From: Paratrimastix pyriformis
Taxonomy: Eukaryota > Preaxostyla > Paratrimastigidae
Reading direction: 5' to 3'
Assembly: GCA_027972325.1 (NCBI GenBank)
Contig: JAPMOS010000083.1
Coordinates: 1-64,000, forward strand
Length of the DNA: 64,000 nucleotides
Shown piece after piece: positions 37,238 to 49,401 of the stretch. The position numbers and the translations under genes were made by a program. The notes below the pieces were generated by a model. That model searched no databases. It was not told the DNA's origin and was given only the letters and a program-made list of their open reading frames with translations. Within the stretch, counting starts at the first letter, position 1, and every line of letters begins with the position of its first letter.

Positions 37238-38240
37238 ATTCATGATCAACCATGCGAACCCCAAACATCTCCTCAAGCGGGTCGCGACCCGCCCCGGGGG
37301 GTGCACGTCTAGTCAGGGAAAGAGGAGGCTGGAGAAAACCCCGACGCACCGCTGTAACCGGTCAGCAAAAAACAGGTGGGAGAGAAGAAGCCACAAATAA
37401 AAGGAGGGGCGAAACCTGCAAAGGCCCCGAAGGTACCGAGTCTTCCCGTACCCGGCACCCTCCTTAGGGAGTCCTTCCCTCAACGGGTCGGACTCCCCGC
37501 ATAAAACAAGAAGATCGGACAAAACAGCGAGAGGACTCGTTGTCCGGCATGGCGCGGGCCAAAGGCACGCGTCGAGAAAAACGCAGAGCACGACGGAGCC
37601 GCGACAGGCACCTTGCCTCGCAGATCCCAGGAGGGTTCTCCGACCCCGTGCTCGCGGCCTCTTCGTCACCAGTCGCCGACCGACGCCGATGAAGAGGTGG
37701 AGGCACCCTGCCGTGTGGGCGTCAAGTTCTGTAAAAGAACAAGCCCCCACCAAAAGCCAAACCCCAAAGGGAGAGAGAGCACAAAGGTGACGTATCGATC
37801 GCCACTTCAGAGTGCTCAACCAATATCCCTCCCGCGAGAGGGAGGTGTGTGGTGGAGTGATCGGGGGTGGTTCACGGGGACAACGACCACGATGAAATCA
37901 CATGAGCTGTCGTCAAATCAAAACAGACGGCAGTGAAAGAAAAACCCCACCCCCCCATATGAACGAGGAGGAGGTATGGTGTCCACCACGACCACGATAA
38001 AGCCACATGGCTGTTGCCAACAAAACGGTGGTGAAAGACAACACCCCACACCACGATGAAGTCCCTCGAGCTGTTGTCCATTCATAACAGACCAGGGGGA
38101 AGACAACTCCCACACCGCTATGAAGGTGCATGCTGGGTGTCCTACAAGAGCACAACGAGCAGGATGAACCCATAACCCATAAGCTGCAAGCAAAGTACCT
38201 GGGGTGAATAACCACACCTCACTCACCCCACCATGATTAC
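37238..38240 (+). repeat. U3 head (unidentified repeat), first copy
   Basis: Begins attcatgatcaacc and matches the reverse complement of 48,169-47,180. The last third (37,880-38,230) is a degenerate tandem array with units near 75-80 bp (accacgatgaa.tca..., aaagacaacacccc). Plus frames of 50-110 codons contain a CPxCRGPKAR motif near 37,540 in pieces; nothing is continuous in both copies. U3 is not classified. Confidence 0.5.
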
Positions 38241-38284
38241 CTAATCATCACATCTGACGAGGGTGAATGAGGGTGAATGAAGGG

Positions 38285-38606
38285 GATCATTCCAAAAGTC
38301 AACCCAACTCGACGAAACAAAATGCAAGGTCTTCAGAGCTCTCGAGTAACTCTTCGAAAATTCTTGAAAAAGCATAGAAACCCGAAAACCCGGGAATAAA
38401 AGATGCGTTGCGATTTGCTTATTGCGCAAAAGGACAAGTCGACTGCCGGCACTGACATGACATGTCAAATTCTTTTTGATCAATTTTTGGATGTCAGTGC
38501 CGTTTTGCGTGCTTGCTGTGCAAGTGTTCACTCTTTCTTGGTTTGGGTTTGTTTGGGGCTATCCCACGAAGGCTGTCCCTCGTTCTCCGAACTCGTGAAG
38601 GAGAAC
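38285..38606 (+). repeat. R2 repeat, third complete copy
   Basis: Matches 1,412-1,732 including the hairpin (38,447-38,458 / 38,491-38,502). Followed after about 45 bp by a 16-bp minisatellite. Confidence 0.75.
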
Positions 38607-38649
38607 GGCGTGTGACTGACCAGGGGGTGGGGAAGTTCCGCACCTCGGG

Positions 38650-38757
38650 CATTGCGCCTCTCTGGCACTGCACCTGGCTCTGCATTGCATCTCTCGGTCA
38701 TTGCGGCTCTCGGGCATTACGCCTCTCGGGCATTGCGCCTCTCGGGCATTGCACCTC
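38650..38757 (+). repeat. 16-bp minisatellite (cattgcgcctctcggg-type)
   Basis: About six degenerate units of 16 bp, the last three nearly exact (gggcattgcgcctctc). Confidence 0.7.
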
Positions 38758-39989
38758 TGAAGGAGAATGAAACTCTGGATGATCTTCCGGGTGGCGCATT
38801 CCCTTGGCCCGGATATATTGGTCACTTTCGCGGGACAACGCGCACTCGAGTCTGAGGAGAACACGTTGACCACCCTCACAGACTCGGAAGGCTTCTCTTC
38901 CGATCGCTCTGGCACAACCCGCCGGGTTCCCATCCGGGTTTGAACTGCGTGATGGGTTGCTCAAGGCGCGCGGGACTTGCTTGCTCGGACTGGGACGCGT
39001 GGTCTTGGTGACAGACCACTCAGATACTGTGGAGAGGAGCCTCTGCAAGTCAGCACCTAGGCCACGGTCCGACAACATTTTTTCAGCTCCACATCCGCTG
39101 ACAGTTCAGGCTCATTACCAGGTGGCAAGTCGCGGGCGGGAGCTTCCCCAGGCACCCACCAGGTTACGCTGAATGCGGTTATCTTCCTTTTTGGACATGG
39201 CACACGGCTTGAACTCTCTCATTGACAATGTGCTCGTGCGTCATGCGCGCCAATTGCAAGCATGAGCGTCACATCGAGTTGGGGCGAGCTCAAAATTGGT
39301 ATCACCGGTCATCGCCCAACAGCCGGAGTACTACTTACTACACAGCCCCGTCGTGGGAGACCCGGAGGCACGGGACTCGTCTGCGCCACCATCCTCGCAC
39401 GAAATGATCTCACTCGGGTGTTTTCCGGCAGGCGCCCCATCGGGGACAGACTCACTCGCCCTGGAGGCCATGAGTGAAGGTCCCCTGATTCAGCACAGTT
39501 CCTCAGCATTGATTGGGAACGCATGATGCCTCCGCCGGACGGGGAAGCATGCCCTCATGGGTTTCTTGAACAAGGGGCTCCTCCCCCCCCCCCCCCCCGA
39601 GTCCCCCAACGGTCCGGCAGCATTCTTCAGCTTCACATCAGCTAACAGTTGGGGCAATTACTACCAGGTTGTCAAGTCCCGGGGGATGCACTTTCCCGCA
39701 TTGTACCGTTCATGCGGAAGGGGTTCACTTCCTTTGACCATCGCGCACGGAGGGAGCGTCACAACCTCGCGACCCTGCACATGGTGACCACCTTGGGTCG
39801 AGCTCACATTGGCCATCCAGTCTCCCCGGGCACCCCACAAACAGCCGTACCGGCCGAGAAATACCCCGTCAACTTTCAGGCGCGACAGGGGGGCCGACTG
39901 CCTTGGCAGCAGCAGAGGGAAAGTCCGTCGGAATGTTCTCTCCTTCCTCATTGTGTGACACACCAGTCGCAGCACCCATGTGCACCTTC
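38758..39989. other. No gene seen; low-copy, degenerate repeat sequence
   Basis: Frames are short (up to 126 codons) and lack domains. Words recur at a distance (cagctccacatccgctgacagtt at 39,086 and cagcttcacatcagctaacagtt at 39,629, about 540 bp apart), so the stretch is built of old, diverged direct repeats. A run of about 16 C lies at 39,583-39,598. Confidence 0.5.
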
Positions 39990-41830
39990 CTGTCCCTGCC
40001 CATCACTCCGTCTCATCCCATCCCCTGCTCCAAGGGACATGATGGGGGCTCCGTCCCGGGAGGGCGAGCACCCTGTCTTGGACCCATCACGATCACTCCT
40101 GCTTGGGGTCACTCTGTCCATTCATAAGCGAGACTGAGGGCTACTGTGCACTTGACCGCGGTGCCCACAGCGAGGAGCATTATTCCATCGAATTTCTGCT
40201 CCACTGGGGAGCTGCCCGTAGTACACCTCACACGGACACTCATTACCAAGAGCATTTGGTTTGGCGAACAGGTGCTTGTCTGCGCCCACACCGGGCACGG
40301 ATGCTCACACAGACCACTCTCACTGGGTCAGAAACAACAACAGACTGCGAGACCATACCCCGGGAGAAGACATGCTCTTCGGCGTCAGGAACAGGCGCTC
40401 ATACTTATGCACCCACGGGTCTCACACACTGGGATCGAGGCACCAGCAAAGCTGGCGGTCAGGTCAGAAACAACTTTGGGACTTCGGCACTGCTAGGTGT
40501 AGAGAATGGAGATAGTTCACTGACCGCCAGCAAGCTTAATAGTTTTCACTTCTTTCCTCAGTGGGTGCTCGTCTGATATCATGTGCGCTGTCACACCCAC
40601 ACCTGAGGGTGGGTCTGTGCTTGCCTATGACCGTCACCCCAATACTGGGACCTTGGCAGACTTGCACCGCTGGCTTTCTCATGAGGGCGATCCGTTGTAT
40701 ATCCGAATGCCCTATGCCAATGGGTGTATATATCCACAGGGGTATGTTTACCCACTCATGCCTCCGCGGCCACAATGAAGGGCGGTGCCGCGAGTGTGTC
40801 TTTGCACTCATCAGCCAGTGCGTGTTCACGGGCACACCCACACTGTTACCCGGTGGGGGTGTCCTTGAGGGCGGCCTTGCTGGCCTATGGTGCACTGCTA
40901 CACGGCAGCACGGGCTTGTGTGCTCATCATGTCCTTGGATCTGTCCTGGCAGACCATCGTCTGGGGCGGGCCTGAGTGCGCCCAGCATGCCCCCTGGATG
41001 CACTCTCACGCCAGTAGCATTATCACAGCACCATCACCACCACACGCTCCATCAGTTTGACGTTTTCTCGGGGCGAAACCTGTGTGCGCATCGGGTCCTG
41101 GTACACCAGGACATCCGTTTGATGCGTCTGGGTCGGACCTGGGTGTGCACTCTCACACACCAACAGCATCATCAGTACCACCAGTGCGGTGATTTTTCAG
41201 GGCGGGCCTGTGTGCTCATCATGCCCTTGAATGCGTCCTGGCACACCAGGACAGCTGCTTGATGCGTCTCAGGGCGGGCCTGAGTGTGCCCACATGCCCC
41301 CTGGTGTACATTCTCACACCAGCAGCAGCATCACGCCGACACCATCACACAGCACCACTGGAGTGGTGTTTTTCAGGGCGGGCCTGTGTGCTCATCATGC
41401 CCTTGAATGCGTCCTGGCATACCAGGACAGCTGCGTGATGCTTCTGGGGGCGGGCCTGTGTGCCTCACATGCCTCCTGGCGTTCACTCTCACACCAGCAG
41501 CGGCATCACACCAGCACCTTCAGATCGGAACCACCACACCAGCACCATCATCGTGGGGTTTTGCTGGGGGCGGTGTGAGGCTGTTCATGCCTGCATTCGC
41601 ATCGACTGATGCCTTTTCCAGGCGGGCTGTGCCTCTCTGCCGGAAGCAACGGCAGCACTCGGCACCTTTCGGGGGCGACCCCGGCACATGCGGGGGGACA
41701 CTGTGGAGTGGGTATGTCTCACCTGTTTAATGCTCCTTCTGGTGTGCTGCCCCTCCGGCACGCGCACTCCCAACACCCGGATGGGCATGGGTAGAGTCGG
41801 CTCATCGGCCGAGAGGCAAAACGGCCCCAC
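39990..41830 (+). repeat. Satellite-like block, copy 1
   Basis: It corresponds, in the same orientation and at visibly lower identity, to 45,290-47,165. Shared landmarks in order: the segment ending gaccatcacgatcactcctgcttggggtcactctgtcc; agaaacaacaac..actg; the 175-bp tandem part; and the end ggctcatcggcc(g/a)agag. No gene is supported. Confidence 0.65.
40900..41575 (+). repeat. Tandem repeat, about four units of 130-190 bp
   Basis: Units start with ggcgggcctgtgtgctcatc, followed by gcgtcctggcacaccaggac, then catgccccctgg and a CAC/CAG-rich end (ccagcagcagcatcac). Best units are at 41,201-41,376 and 41,377-41,560. Confidence 0.7.
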
Positions 41831-42109
41831 ACTGTTGTCAAAGGGAATCTAACAAGCTTGAAACCCAGCCACACATTGCCTCTCCCACGAGGCAGGCCAA
41901 CTGACTTGTCAATCAGATCGTGTGGATGAAAAGGCAACAGTAACGCCAAGGCAGCACGTAGTAAGACAGCGCCGTGAAGACAAAATGCCCACCATCATTC
42001 ACTGTCTGTGGGTACACGTTGACGTGCAGCTGTCGAGAGTTCGCGGGGAAAGCAGAAACAAACAAACCCAGTGCCCCTCATCGGGCAGGGAGGTGGGTGG
42101 GAGACTTGT
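41831..42109. other. Nothing recognisable
   Basis: A 280-bp spacer between the satellite-like block and an R2-end pair; no repeat partner or coding signal noticed. Confidence 0.4.
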
Positions 42110-42240
42110 CTTGGTTTGGGTTTGTTTGGGGAAGAGATTACTCGGCTATCCCACCATTCTCCTTCACGAGTTCGGAGAACGAGGGACAGCCTTCGTGGGA
42201 TAGCCCCAAACAAACCCAAACCAAGAAAGAGTGAACACCA
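42110..42240. repeat. Two R2 ends joined head to head
   Basis: 42,110-42,155 (cttggtttgggtttgtttgg... gctatcccacc) and the reverse complement of 42,197-42,225 pair over the cttggtttgggtttg...gctatccc words, so two inverted R2 ends meet here and can fold back. Block A follows in inverted orientation from 42,272. Confidence 0.65.
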
Positions 42241-42271
42241 TACCAAAGGAATAGCTTTCCCCACCTCTTAA

Positions 42272-43690
42272 CTAAGAGATGTCGGCCAACGTGCCGCTCC
42301 TTTGGCGCTCTGAAAGTGCTGGCCTTATTTCAATTGATTTTTCAAGGCCGCCTTGTCACTTTTCAACCCCTGTCTTGTAGCCTTGAACGACTGATCTCAT
42401 TGATCAACTCATCGCGTCTCTCTCTTCCCACCTCCTCGTGGGTCGCCGCGTTTTACTTTGTGAGGGTTACAGGCCCTTTTGCCGGCCTCTCAACTCTCCC
42501 GGACGGACTGGAGAAGAATCACCTGGAATCTCAGAATCTGGGTCCTCCTTTCCGGGTCTGTGGCGTCACAATAGCACTCGCTTTATATTTTGTCTTTTAC
42601 AAACCAAAAACGGAAGGAAACAAAAACTTCCAAACAAAGATCAGAAAAAACCAAAACGGAAAAGCAAAGAAAGATAGTCTTTATTCCGTTTTCGTGACCG
42701 TCCTGCGTGCAACTTTGAACTGGCTGAGCTCGTTGGGCTTGGGCCAATTTGCGCCATCCTCCGCAAAGACTTTCGGTTGGGGTATCACCCCAGTTTCCTT
42801 TGGAATGGCACTGTTCGTTGGTGCCTGGTCACCGTGACATGCGCTGGAATACTCATTGCTTCGGGACGAAGGATGCCTGCTTGAGGTGTCGGTTCAGTTT
42901 CAAAGCAACCTTGATACATACGTTCACTGACAGACCCACCAGACCACCACGTCACGTTTTGAGCGAATCAGTTTGATACTCTGCTCATTCGGCCCCACGG
43001 GGCTCGTTCGACACGCCAGCAACCTCTGTTGTACAGTCTGTTTAATTCCTTTGAAGGAATTTATTCACTGGTCGATTTGACTTTGCGGTTGAAAGGGCTG
43101 ACGAATCAGTTCGATACTCTGTTCGTTCGACCCCACGGTGCTCGTTTGGCACAACAACAAACTTTTTCATACAGTCTGTTCAATTCCTTTGAAGGAATTT
43201 CATCACCAGTGTCATTTGACAGGCGGCTTAGAGGATCTCGGAAATGCTGGTGGTCTCTCTTCTGGCCATGTCTCAGACTCTGCGGAGCCACTCAGTCTGT
43301 CGAAACACCTGGTTGGCAAATATTTCAGGCCAAAATCCTTCATGGTTTTTTCAGGATCGAACAATGAGAGGAATGGAATGCTGGGTCAACGGTTATCCGG
43401 CGAGGGACGCCCGTGCACTCGCTCTGGGCCCACGTCAGTGGATGACCTCCGCTATCAGCGTTTAGTCCACGTGTGACTCTGAAATTCGCACGATTACTGG
43501 TCACGCGCGCAACTCATTTCGCGCTCAAGTTCTTCTCAAGCCGGTCTTCCATCTGGGGTTGATTGACCTGGTCGCTCGGGAGGAGAATATAGCGAACGCT
43601 CCGAGTCACTTCTGAACAATCGACCAGTTGTCTTGTGGGTCTGCACTTGGCATCTTCACGTCGCCCTCTTCATTCCGTGGCCATTCTTTG
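42272..43690. repeat. Block A repeat, second full copy (inverted relative to 1-1,411)
   Basis: See 1-1,411. The open frame starting at 42,316 (plus, 173 codons) is the partner of the one at 1,368 minus. The 126-bp tandem pair is at about 42,965-43,190. Confidence 0.8.
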
Positions 43691-45289
43691 TGCCAGAGGG
43701 CAAACCTCCCACTTCGAACCTCTCACTTCGCCAGAACGTTTGGCTTCGACCATCTTCGCGTGGCCGTGTTGTCGCGGAGCCCATGTTGTCGCGGGGCAAG
43801 GCAGGAGGTCCCATGTCCACCACGCACCGTTCGACCAGGGAGCCGACTCATGGCCCTGATGATCTGCGGGCACACAGGCGCGCACGTTCCTGCGGCACAA
43901 CTCGCAGGATTTTACAACAACGCACACTGCGAGCTTCTCCCTCTTCAACACACACTGGCGGTTGCAAGAGAGGAGCTTCATCTATTTTGGGCGCGCACCA
44001 GGGGAGCAGCCAACTCCCCGGTTTCGGATCGGAGACACGATGACTCGGTCCGGACTCCATGTCCCACATGGAACCATGGCGGTCACCACACCACGTTTCA
44101 GAGGTCTTATACTCTTTCGGAACCGAGGGAAACACCCCGTTGCTCTTTCACACGAAATACGTTTAGGAGGGAAGCATCGTGTGCTCGACATGCCTGGGCC
44201 ACCACCCCGCGCGGGACCGGGTGAGCATGACGTCCCCCTGGGGGGGAAGGGCCTGATCTAACAGATGTCCCCCAAGAGGAGGAGACGTGTTCTAGGGAAC
44301 GGGTCTGTCTTTCCTCAAGTCCAGGATCGCGAGCTTCCAGGACACACACATAGGCCCCACTGTCGAGTTCTCTACTTCGACCATGCACACCAGGGTTGTC
44401 CACCCCTCGTGACGGGGGTCTGCATCTGGCCTGGGGACTGGCTCCCCCCTTTTTGCAAAAATGTGAGCGGTCAGGTACCCGACACACGTGAAGGAGAATG
44501 GAACGTGTGACGGAGTGCCTCGTTACAAAGTCTGGCTTCGTGAAAGAGCCCTTCCCTGACTCTGGGTGCGTAGAGACGAGCGTGAGGTCATCGCAGTTGT
44601 CCTCTTCTCCTGGCCCATTGGACCCACAACACCCGACGGGAGTGTCCCTGGTACCGTTCCTCCCGGGGACAACATCGCCCGGACAAGAGTCATGCTCACC
44701 GCGGACCCCACCAGAAAGGCTCCCATGACCCACGGGCTGCTCAACAACTCCTCAGTTGCCCAAGCCCAAGATCGTGAGCGTCCTGAACTCACACGTTGGC
44801 TCTTCTGTGGCCAGGGCATCCATGCTGAAAGGGGCGAGTGCCCCACTTCGGCCATGCACATCGGGGTCTCGTTGCGGGGTTCTTCGCGCGGATTGGGGAC
44901 TGCCTGCTCCTTTGCAAAATGTGAGCGTCGGGTCAACGAACGCACGTCCTCGTCCCCTACACCCGATCGATGAGACTGACACACTGGCGGCCGTTCCTTT
45001 GGGACCCCCATTGGGGGCACGGGAGGAGCGCCCCAGGGGTCCGGCGCTCTACAAGTGGGGCCCCAAATGAAGGTGGTGCAGCCGCAGCTTCCACCCGGCG
45101 AAGGGTGGTGGGACTAGGCGCCAGCGGCCGAGGGCGCTCTACAAATACCCCGTTCAACTCCCAGCCTGGGCACGAGACGTCGGGCAAGCTTGACGGGAGC
45201 AGAGAGGAAAGTCTGTCGTCGCATCCTCTCTCCGCCCTCTTGGGTGAAACACCACTCGTGATCTCTGCGCACTCTCCCTCCTCCGAGTG
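43691..45289. other. No gene seen; degenerate repeats of about 450-bp spacing
   Basis: 44,325-44,500 and 44,770-44,945 share a run of landmarks (gatcg(c/t)gagc, accatgcac, tttgcaaaa(a)tgtgagcg), which points to an old tandem duplication. Frames up to about 200 codons on either strand have no domain and odd composition. No function is proposed. Confidence 0.4.
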
Positions 45290-47165
45290 CGTGCCCTCAG
45301 CACCCACGTACACCTTCCAGTCCCTGCCCATCATTCCGGCTCATCCCATCCCCACCTCCGAGGGCCATGATGGGGCGGCTCCGTCCCGGGAGGGCGAGCA
45401 TCCCTGTCTTGGACCCATCACGATCACTCCTGCTTGGGGTCACTCTGTCCATTCACAGGCAAGGCTGAGAACAGTGCACTTGTCCGCCTTGCCCACAGCC
45501 GGGTGGCATTATTCCATAGTATTTCTGCTTCCCTACTCGGTGCTCTGCGGTGCTGTCCTGCCTGGAGTGGGATCACACTTCACACACGGACGCGAACTAT
45601 ACTGAGAGCATTTGGTTGGGCGGGCCTGTGTTTGTCTGCGCCCACACCCTCACACAGACCGTACAGGGTCAGAAACAACAACAAACTGTGAGACGTCAGG
45701 GACGCGCGCATACTTGTGCACCCACGGGTCCCACGCTCGGGGATCGAGAGGTCCCAACAAGCTGGCGGTCAGGTCAGAAACAACTTTGGGATCTCGGCAC
45801 TGCTAGGTCTAGAGATTGGAGAGAATTCACTGACCGCCAGCAAGCCTCATAGTTGCACGTCGTTCCTCAATGGGTTCTCTTCCGATCCCGTGTGCGCTGT
45901 CACACCCGCACCTGAAGTCGTGTTTTTCCAGGCGGGCCCTCTCTGTGACACATCTGGCACACCAACACCAGTGTTCGGTGTTTTTCTTTGGGGTAGGCCT
46001 GCGCTTGCCCATGACCATCACCCCAACACTGGGACCCTTGTGTGATTTCAGCGCGTATCTGCTCGTTTACGTGCCCGCACCGCGGGTTTTCCCATGAGGG
46101 CGCTCCGTTGGATTTCCGGTGCCTCGGTGTGTACGTTGACTCACCAACACCGTGACGATGGCATGCATGCACCGCTGGTTTTTTCAGGAGGGCGATCCGT
46201 GGTATGTTCGGATGCGGTGCCCGTGGGTACACCAACACCGGGAAAATTGGTGCTATGCACTTGAGGGGCTTGCACCTGTTCATGCCCCGGTATGTTCATC
46301 AGGGGCGGGCCTGAGTGCGCCCAACATGCCCCTTGGATGCACTCTCACACCGGCAGCATCATCACAGCACCACCACCAGCACACGCACCATCAGTGTGGC
46401 GTTGCTCAGGCCGGGCCTGTGTGCTCATCATGCCTTGAATGGGTCCTGGCACACCAGGACATCTGTTTGATGCGTCTGGGGGCGGGCCGGAGTGTGCCCC
46501 ACATGTCCCCTGGTGTACACTCTCACACAAACAGTATCATCAGCACCACCAGTGTGGTGACTTTTCGGGCGGGCCTGTGTGCTCATCATGCCCTTGAATG
46601 CGTCCTGACAGCTGCTTGACTGCTTGAGGCGTCTCAGGGCGGGCCTATGTGTGCCCACATGCCCTCTGGTGTGCATTCTCACACCAGCAGCAGCAACACC
46701 AACACCAACACCCAGCACCACCAGAGTGGTGTTCTGTCGGGGCGGGCCTGTGTGCTCATCATGCCCCTGACTGCGCCCTGGCACACCAGGACAGCTGCGT
46801 GGCGAGGCGTCTGGGGGCGGGCCTGTGTGCCCATATGCCTCCTGGTGTTCATTCTCACTCCAGCAGCAGCATCACACCCACACCAGCGCATTCAGGCCAG
46901 AATCACCACACCAGCACCATCAGAGTGGGGCTTTGCTGGGGGCAGTGTGATGCTCGATGTTTCATGCCTGCTCTCGCATCGACTGATGCCTTCTTGTCTG
47001 TCGGAAGCAGTGACAGCACTCGGCACCTTTGGGGGGCGACCCCGGACACACGCGGGGGGACACTGTGGAGTGTGTACCACCTCTCAGCTGTTTGATGCTC
47101 GTTCTGGCCCTCCGGCACGCGCACTCCCAACATCAGGATGGGTATCCGTAGAGCCGGCTCATCGG
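45290..47165 (+). repeat. Satellite-like block, copy 2
   Basis: Diverged direct partner of 39,990-41,830, about 5.3 kb away. Its tandem portion (46,290-46,960) has about four units of the ggcgggcctgtgtgctcatcatgcc type. It runs directly into the inverted U3 head. Confidence 0.65.
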
Positions 47166-47179
47166 CCAAGAGTGTTGGG

Positions 47180-48169
47180 TCTGATGTGATTGGGCATTCA
47201 TGGTGGGGGAGTTGTGGTCATTCACCCCCAGCTACTTTGCTTGAACAACAGCCTATGGTCATCCTGTACGTTGTACTCTTAAGACATCCATCAGCGGTGT
47301 GGGGTGTTGTCTTCCTCCTTTTCTGTTCTGAATGGGCAACAGCTCGAGGAACTGGTGCGGGGTGTTATCTTTCACCCCCGTTTTCGTTTTGTTGTGGCAC
47401 AACTGTGTGGCTTTACCATGGTCGTGGTGGGCACCATGCATCCTCCACATTCAGAATGCGGGGGGGTCGGGGTTTGTTATTCACCGTCGTCTGTTCTGTT
47501 TTGACAACAGCTCATGTGATTTCATCGTCGACCGCGCTCACCCCACCGCACACCTCCCTCTCGCGGGAGGGATATTTGTTGAGCACCCTGAAGTGGCGAT
47601 CGATACGTCACCTTTCGTGCTCTCTCTCCCTGCGGGGTTTGCGTTTTTGGTGGGGGCTTGGGTTCTTTATACAGAACTCGACGCCTGCACGGCAAGGGTG
47701 CCTCCACCGCTTCACCGGCGCCGGTCGGCGACTGGTGACGAAGAAGCCGCGAGCACGGGGGCGAGAACCCTCCTGGGATCTGCGAGGCAAGGTGCCTGTC
47801 GCGGCTCCGTCGTGCTCTGCGTTTCTCTCGACGCGTGCCTTTGGCCCGCGGCATGTCGGACAACGAGTCCTCTCGCTGTTTTGTCCGATCTTCTTCGTTG
47901 TTTTTATTTGCGGGGGGTCCGACCCGTTGAGGGAAGGATTCCCTATGGAGGGTGCCGAGTACGGGAAGACTCGGTGCCCTCGGGGCCTTTGAAGGTTTCG
48001 CCCCTCCTTTTGTTTGGCTTCTTCTCTCCCACCTGTTTTTGCTGACCGGTTACAGCGGTGCGTCGGGGTTTTCTCCAGCCTCCTCTTTCCCTGACTACAC
48101 GTGCACCCCCCGGGGCGGGTCGCGACCCGCTTGAGGAGATGTTTGGGGTTCGCATGGTTGATCATGAAT
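47180..48169 (-). repeat. U3 head, second copy (inverted)
   Basis: Reverse complement of 37,238-38,240. It adjoins the UL fragment at 48,170 across a 9-bp sequence (CTCTTCTTC, minus GAAGAAGAG) that also sits at the other U3/UL joint (51,641-51,649). The long minus frame crossing this joint (47,608-49,200) is a fusion of UL and U3 sequence. Confidence 0.55.
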
Positions 48170-48176
48170 CTCTTCT

Positions 48177-48647
48177 TCAATCGAGACCACGAACAAACGG
48201 GGCGGGGCCTCTCTTGCGTTCGGCCTTTACACTGAGCCCGTCGATAAACTTCCCAAGAGCCCTCAGCCGGTCCCACACCTCCTGGGTGGTCACCGTGACC
48301 CTGACTTGAGACGTAGGTAAATTGCTGGTAGGCTCCTTGATTCTTTCCACAGACTCGATCGGAATGCCGAGCTCGCCCAGCCTGGTTTTGATTGCATCGC
48401 CTGATACGTTCAGAGGGACCCCGTGGATCCACCACGTCGGTAGGGTTGTATCCGGTGCAGTGTATCTGATTGGGACTTGCGACGGCGGCGGCAGAACCCG
48501 AGGCAGGAGCTTCGCAACCTCGCCAATCACCTGGGGGGGGGCAATCACTGCGAAGGGGACAGTGATCGCAACAATGTCCCCCCCCGAAGGCATGGCCTTC
48601 GGAGGCCAGACCAGGATTTTGCCTCCTGGGATGGCCGTTCTCCGCAA
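48177..48647 (-). CDS. RRM-type ORF1-like protein of UL, split copy
   Basis: 156 codons, same RRM core as 21,873-22,343 with very few differences. The stop lies within a few bases of the U3 junction, where three bases of the array version are missing, so the one-base overlap with the USP ORF cannot be assessed here. Confidence 0.55.
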   Translation of the reverse strand: MRRTAIPGGKILVWPPKAMPSGGDIVAITVPFAVIAPPQVIGEVAKLLPRVLPPPSQVPIRYTAPDTTLPTWWIHGVPLNVSGDAIKTRLGELGIPIESVERIKEPTSNLPTSQVRVTVTTQEVWDRLRALGKFIDGLSVKAERKRGPAPFVRGLD

Positions 48648-48679
48648 GAGATCCGAGAGCGCTCCAGTGAGAGGCTATC

Positions 48680-49080
48680 GACAAGTCAGGATTCATCCAA
48701 CAGAAAAAATTCCAGACCGCAGCTGCCAGTTTTGCAACCTCCATGTGGGCCAAAATCTTCGCCCGTGAATTTTCATTCTGATGTTCATGCCTTGCCATAA
48801 GGAGTGCACGTTCACGTTCGAACTGCTCATCAGACAGCTCAACGACTTGAGCAGCACCCTTGATCCCAATCAGCCGTGCAACTTCAGGCACATTGACACC
48901 TCCTCCTTCAACTCGACAATAGAGAGTGTGAGCCTTCTCACCCCAGAGAAAGAAGAATTGGCCATTAGGGATGGCCTCCTCCAAATCACGAATTCTTGAC
49001 TCAGCCATAGCCAGCGCATCTTGAGGCGTTGTCGACACAATTTTCACAGCCCGCGGTGGTGGTGGGTTTGAATCTTCCAT
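48680..49080 (-). CDS. N-terminal ORF of UL, split copy
   Basis: ATG at 49,080 (MEDSNPPPP); TATA box 39 nt upstream as in the array. The frame stays open beyond AKLAAAVWN as in copy 1. Confidence 0.45.
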
Positions 49081-49118
49081 CACAGCAAAAATTGTTTGAA
49101 AGACCAAAGTTGGCGCCC

Positions 49119-49126
49119 CTTTTATA
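49119..49126 (-). promoter_or_regulatory. TATA box of UL, split copy
   Basis: TATAAAAG on the minus strand, 39 nt before the ATG at 49,080. Confidence 0.5.
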
Positions 49127-49401
49127 CAGGAAAAACGCGGGATCCATTTCTGAATTTTCACCCCGCAGTTTCCGAGGAAAATTTGCCAAAAAACTTCCAC
49201 ACTTCAAAACAGACAACCACCACTCCCTCTGGCACCAGCCACCACACAAATTCCCCACCACATCCTTCCATCCCCAAACCATCCTCTGAGCAGTTCCGTC
49301 GCGTTTAGAATACGACCAACATTCCATCCACGAACGGATGCCTTTTGAAGATTCCTGAATTGTTTTTTGAAACGACTCCCTCATCCTCTGATTACCTTCA
49401 A

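Larger units (their letters stand above)
48170..49400 (-). mobile_element. UL, 5' half (minus strand), interrupted by U3
   Basis: Contains the TATA box (49,119-49,126), N-terminal ORF and RRM ORF, and stops precisely at the RRM stop/USP start region, where U3 begins. The matching 3' half is at 51,639-52,568 on the plus strand, so the element was split and one half later inverted. Right end: an inverted partial R2 starts at about 49,402. Confidence 0.6.

Noticed and set aside
37313-37819. 168-codon minus ORF in U3 (Cys/Leu-rich)
   Set aside because: Not kept open in the second U3 copy at 47,180-48,169.
44107-44733. 208-codon minus ORF and 198-codon plus ORF at 43,628-44,224
   Set aside because: Mutually overlapping on opposite strands, repeat-derived, no domain or codon pattern favouring either.
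47608-49200. 530-codon minus-strand ORF as one gene
   Set aside because: It joins UL sequence to U3 across the insertion point at 48,170 and uses the wrong frame through the RRM.
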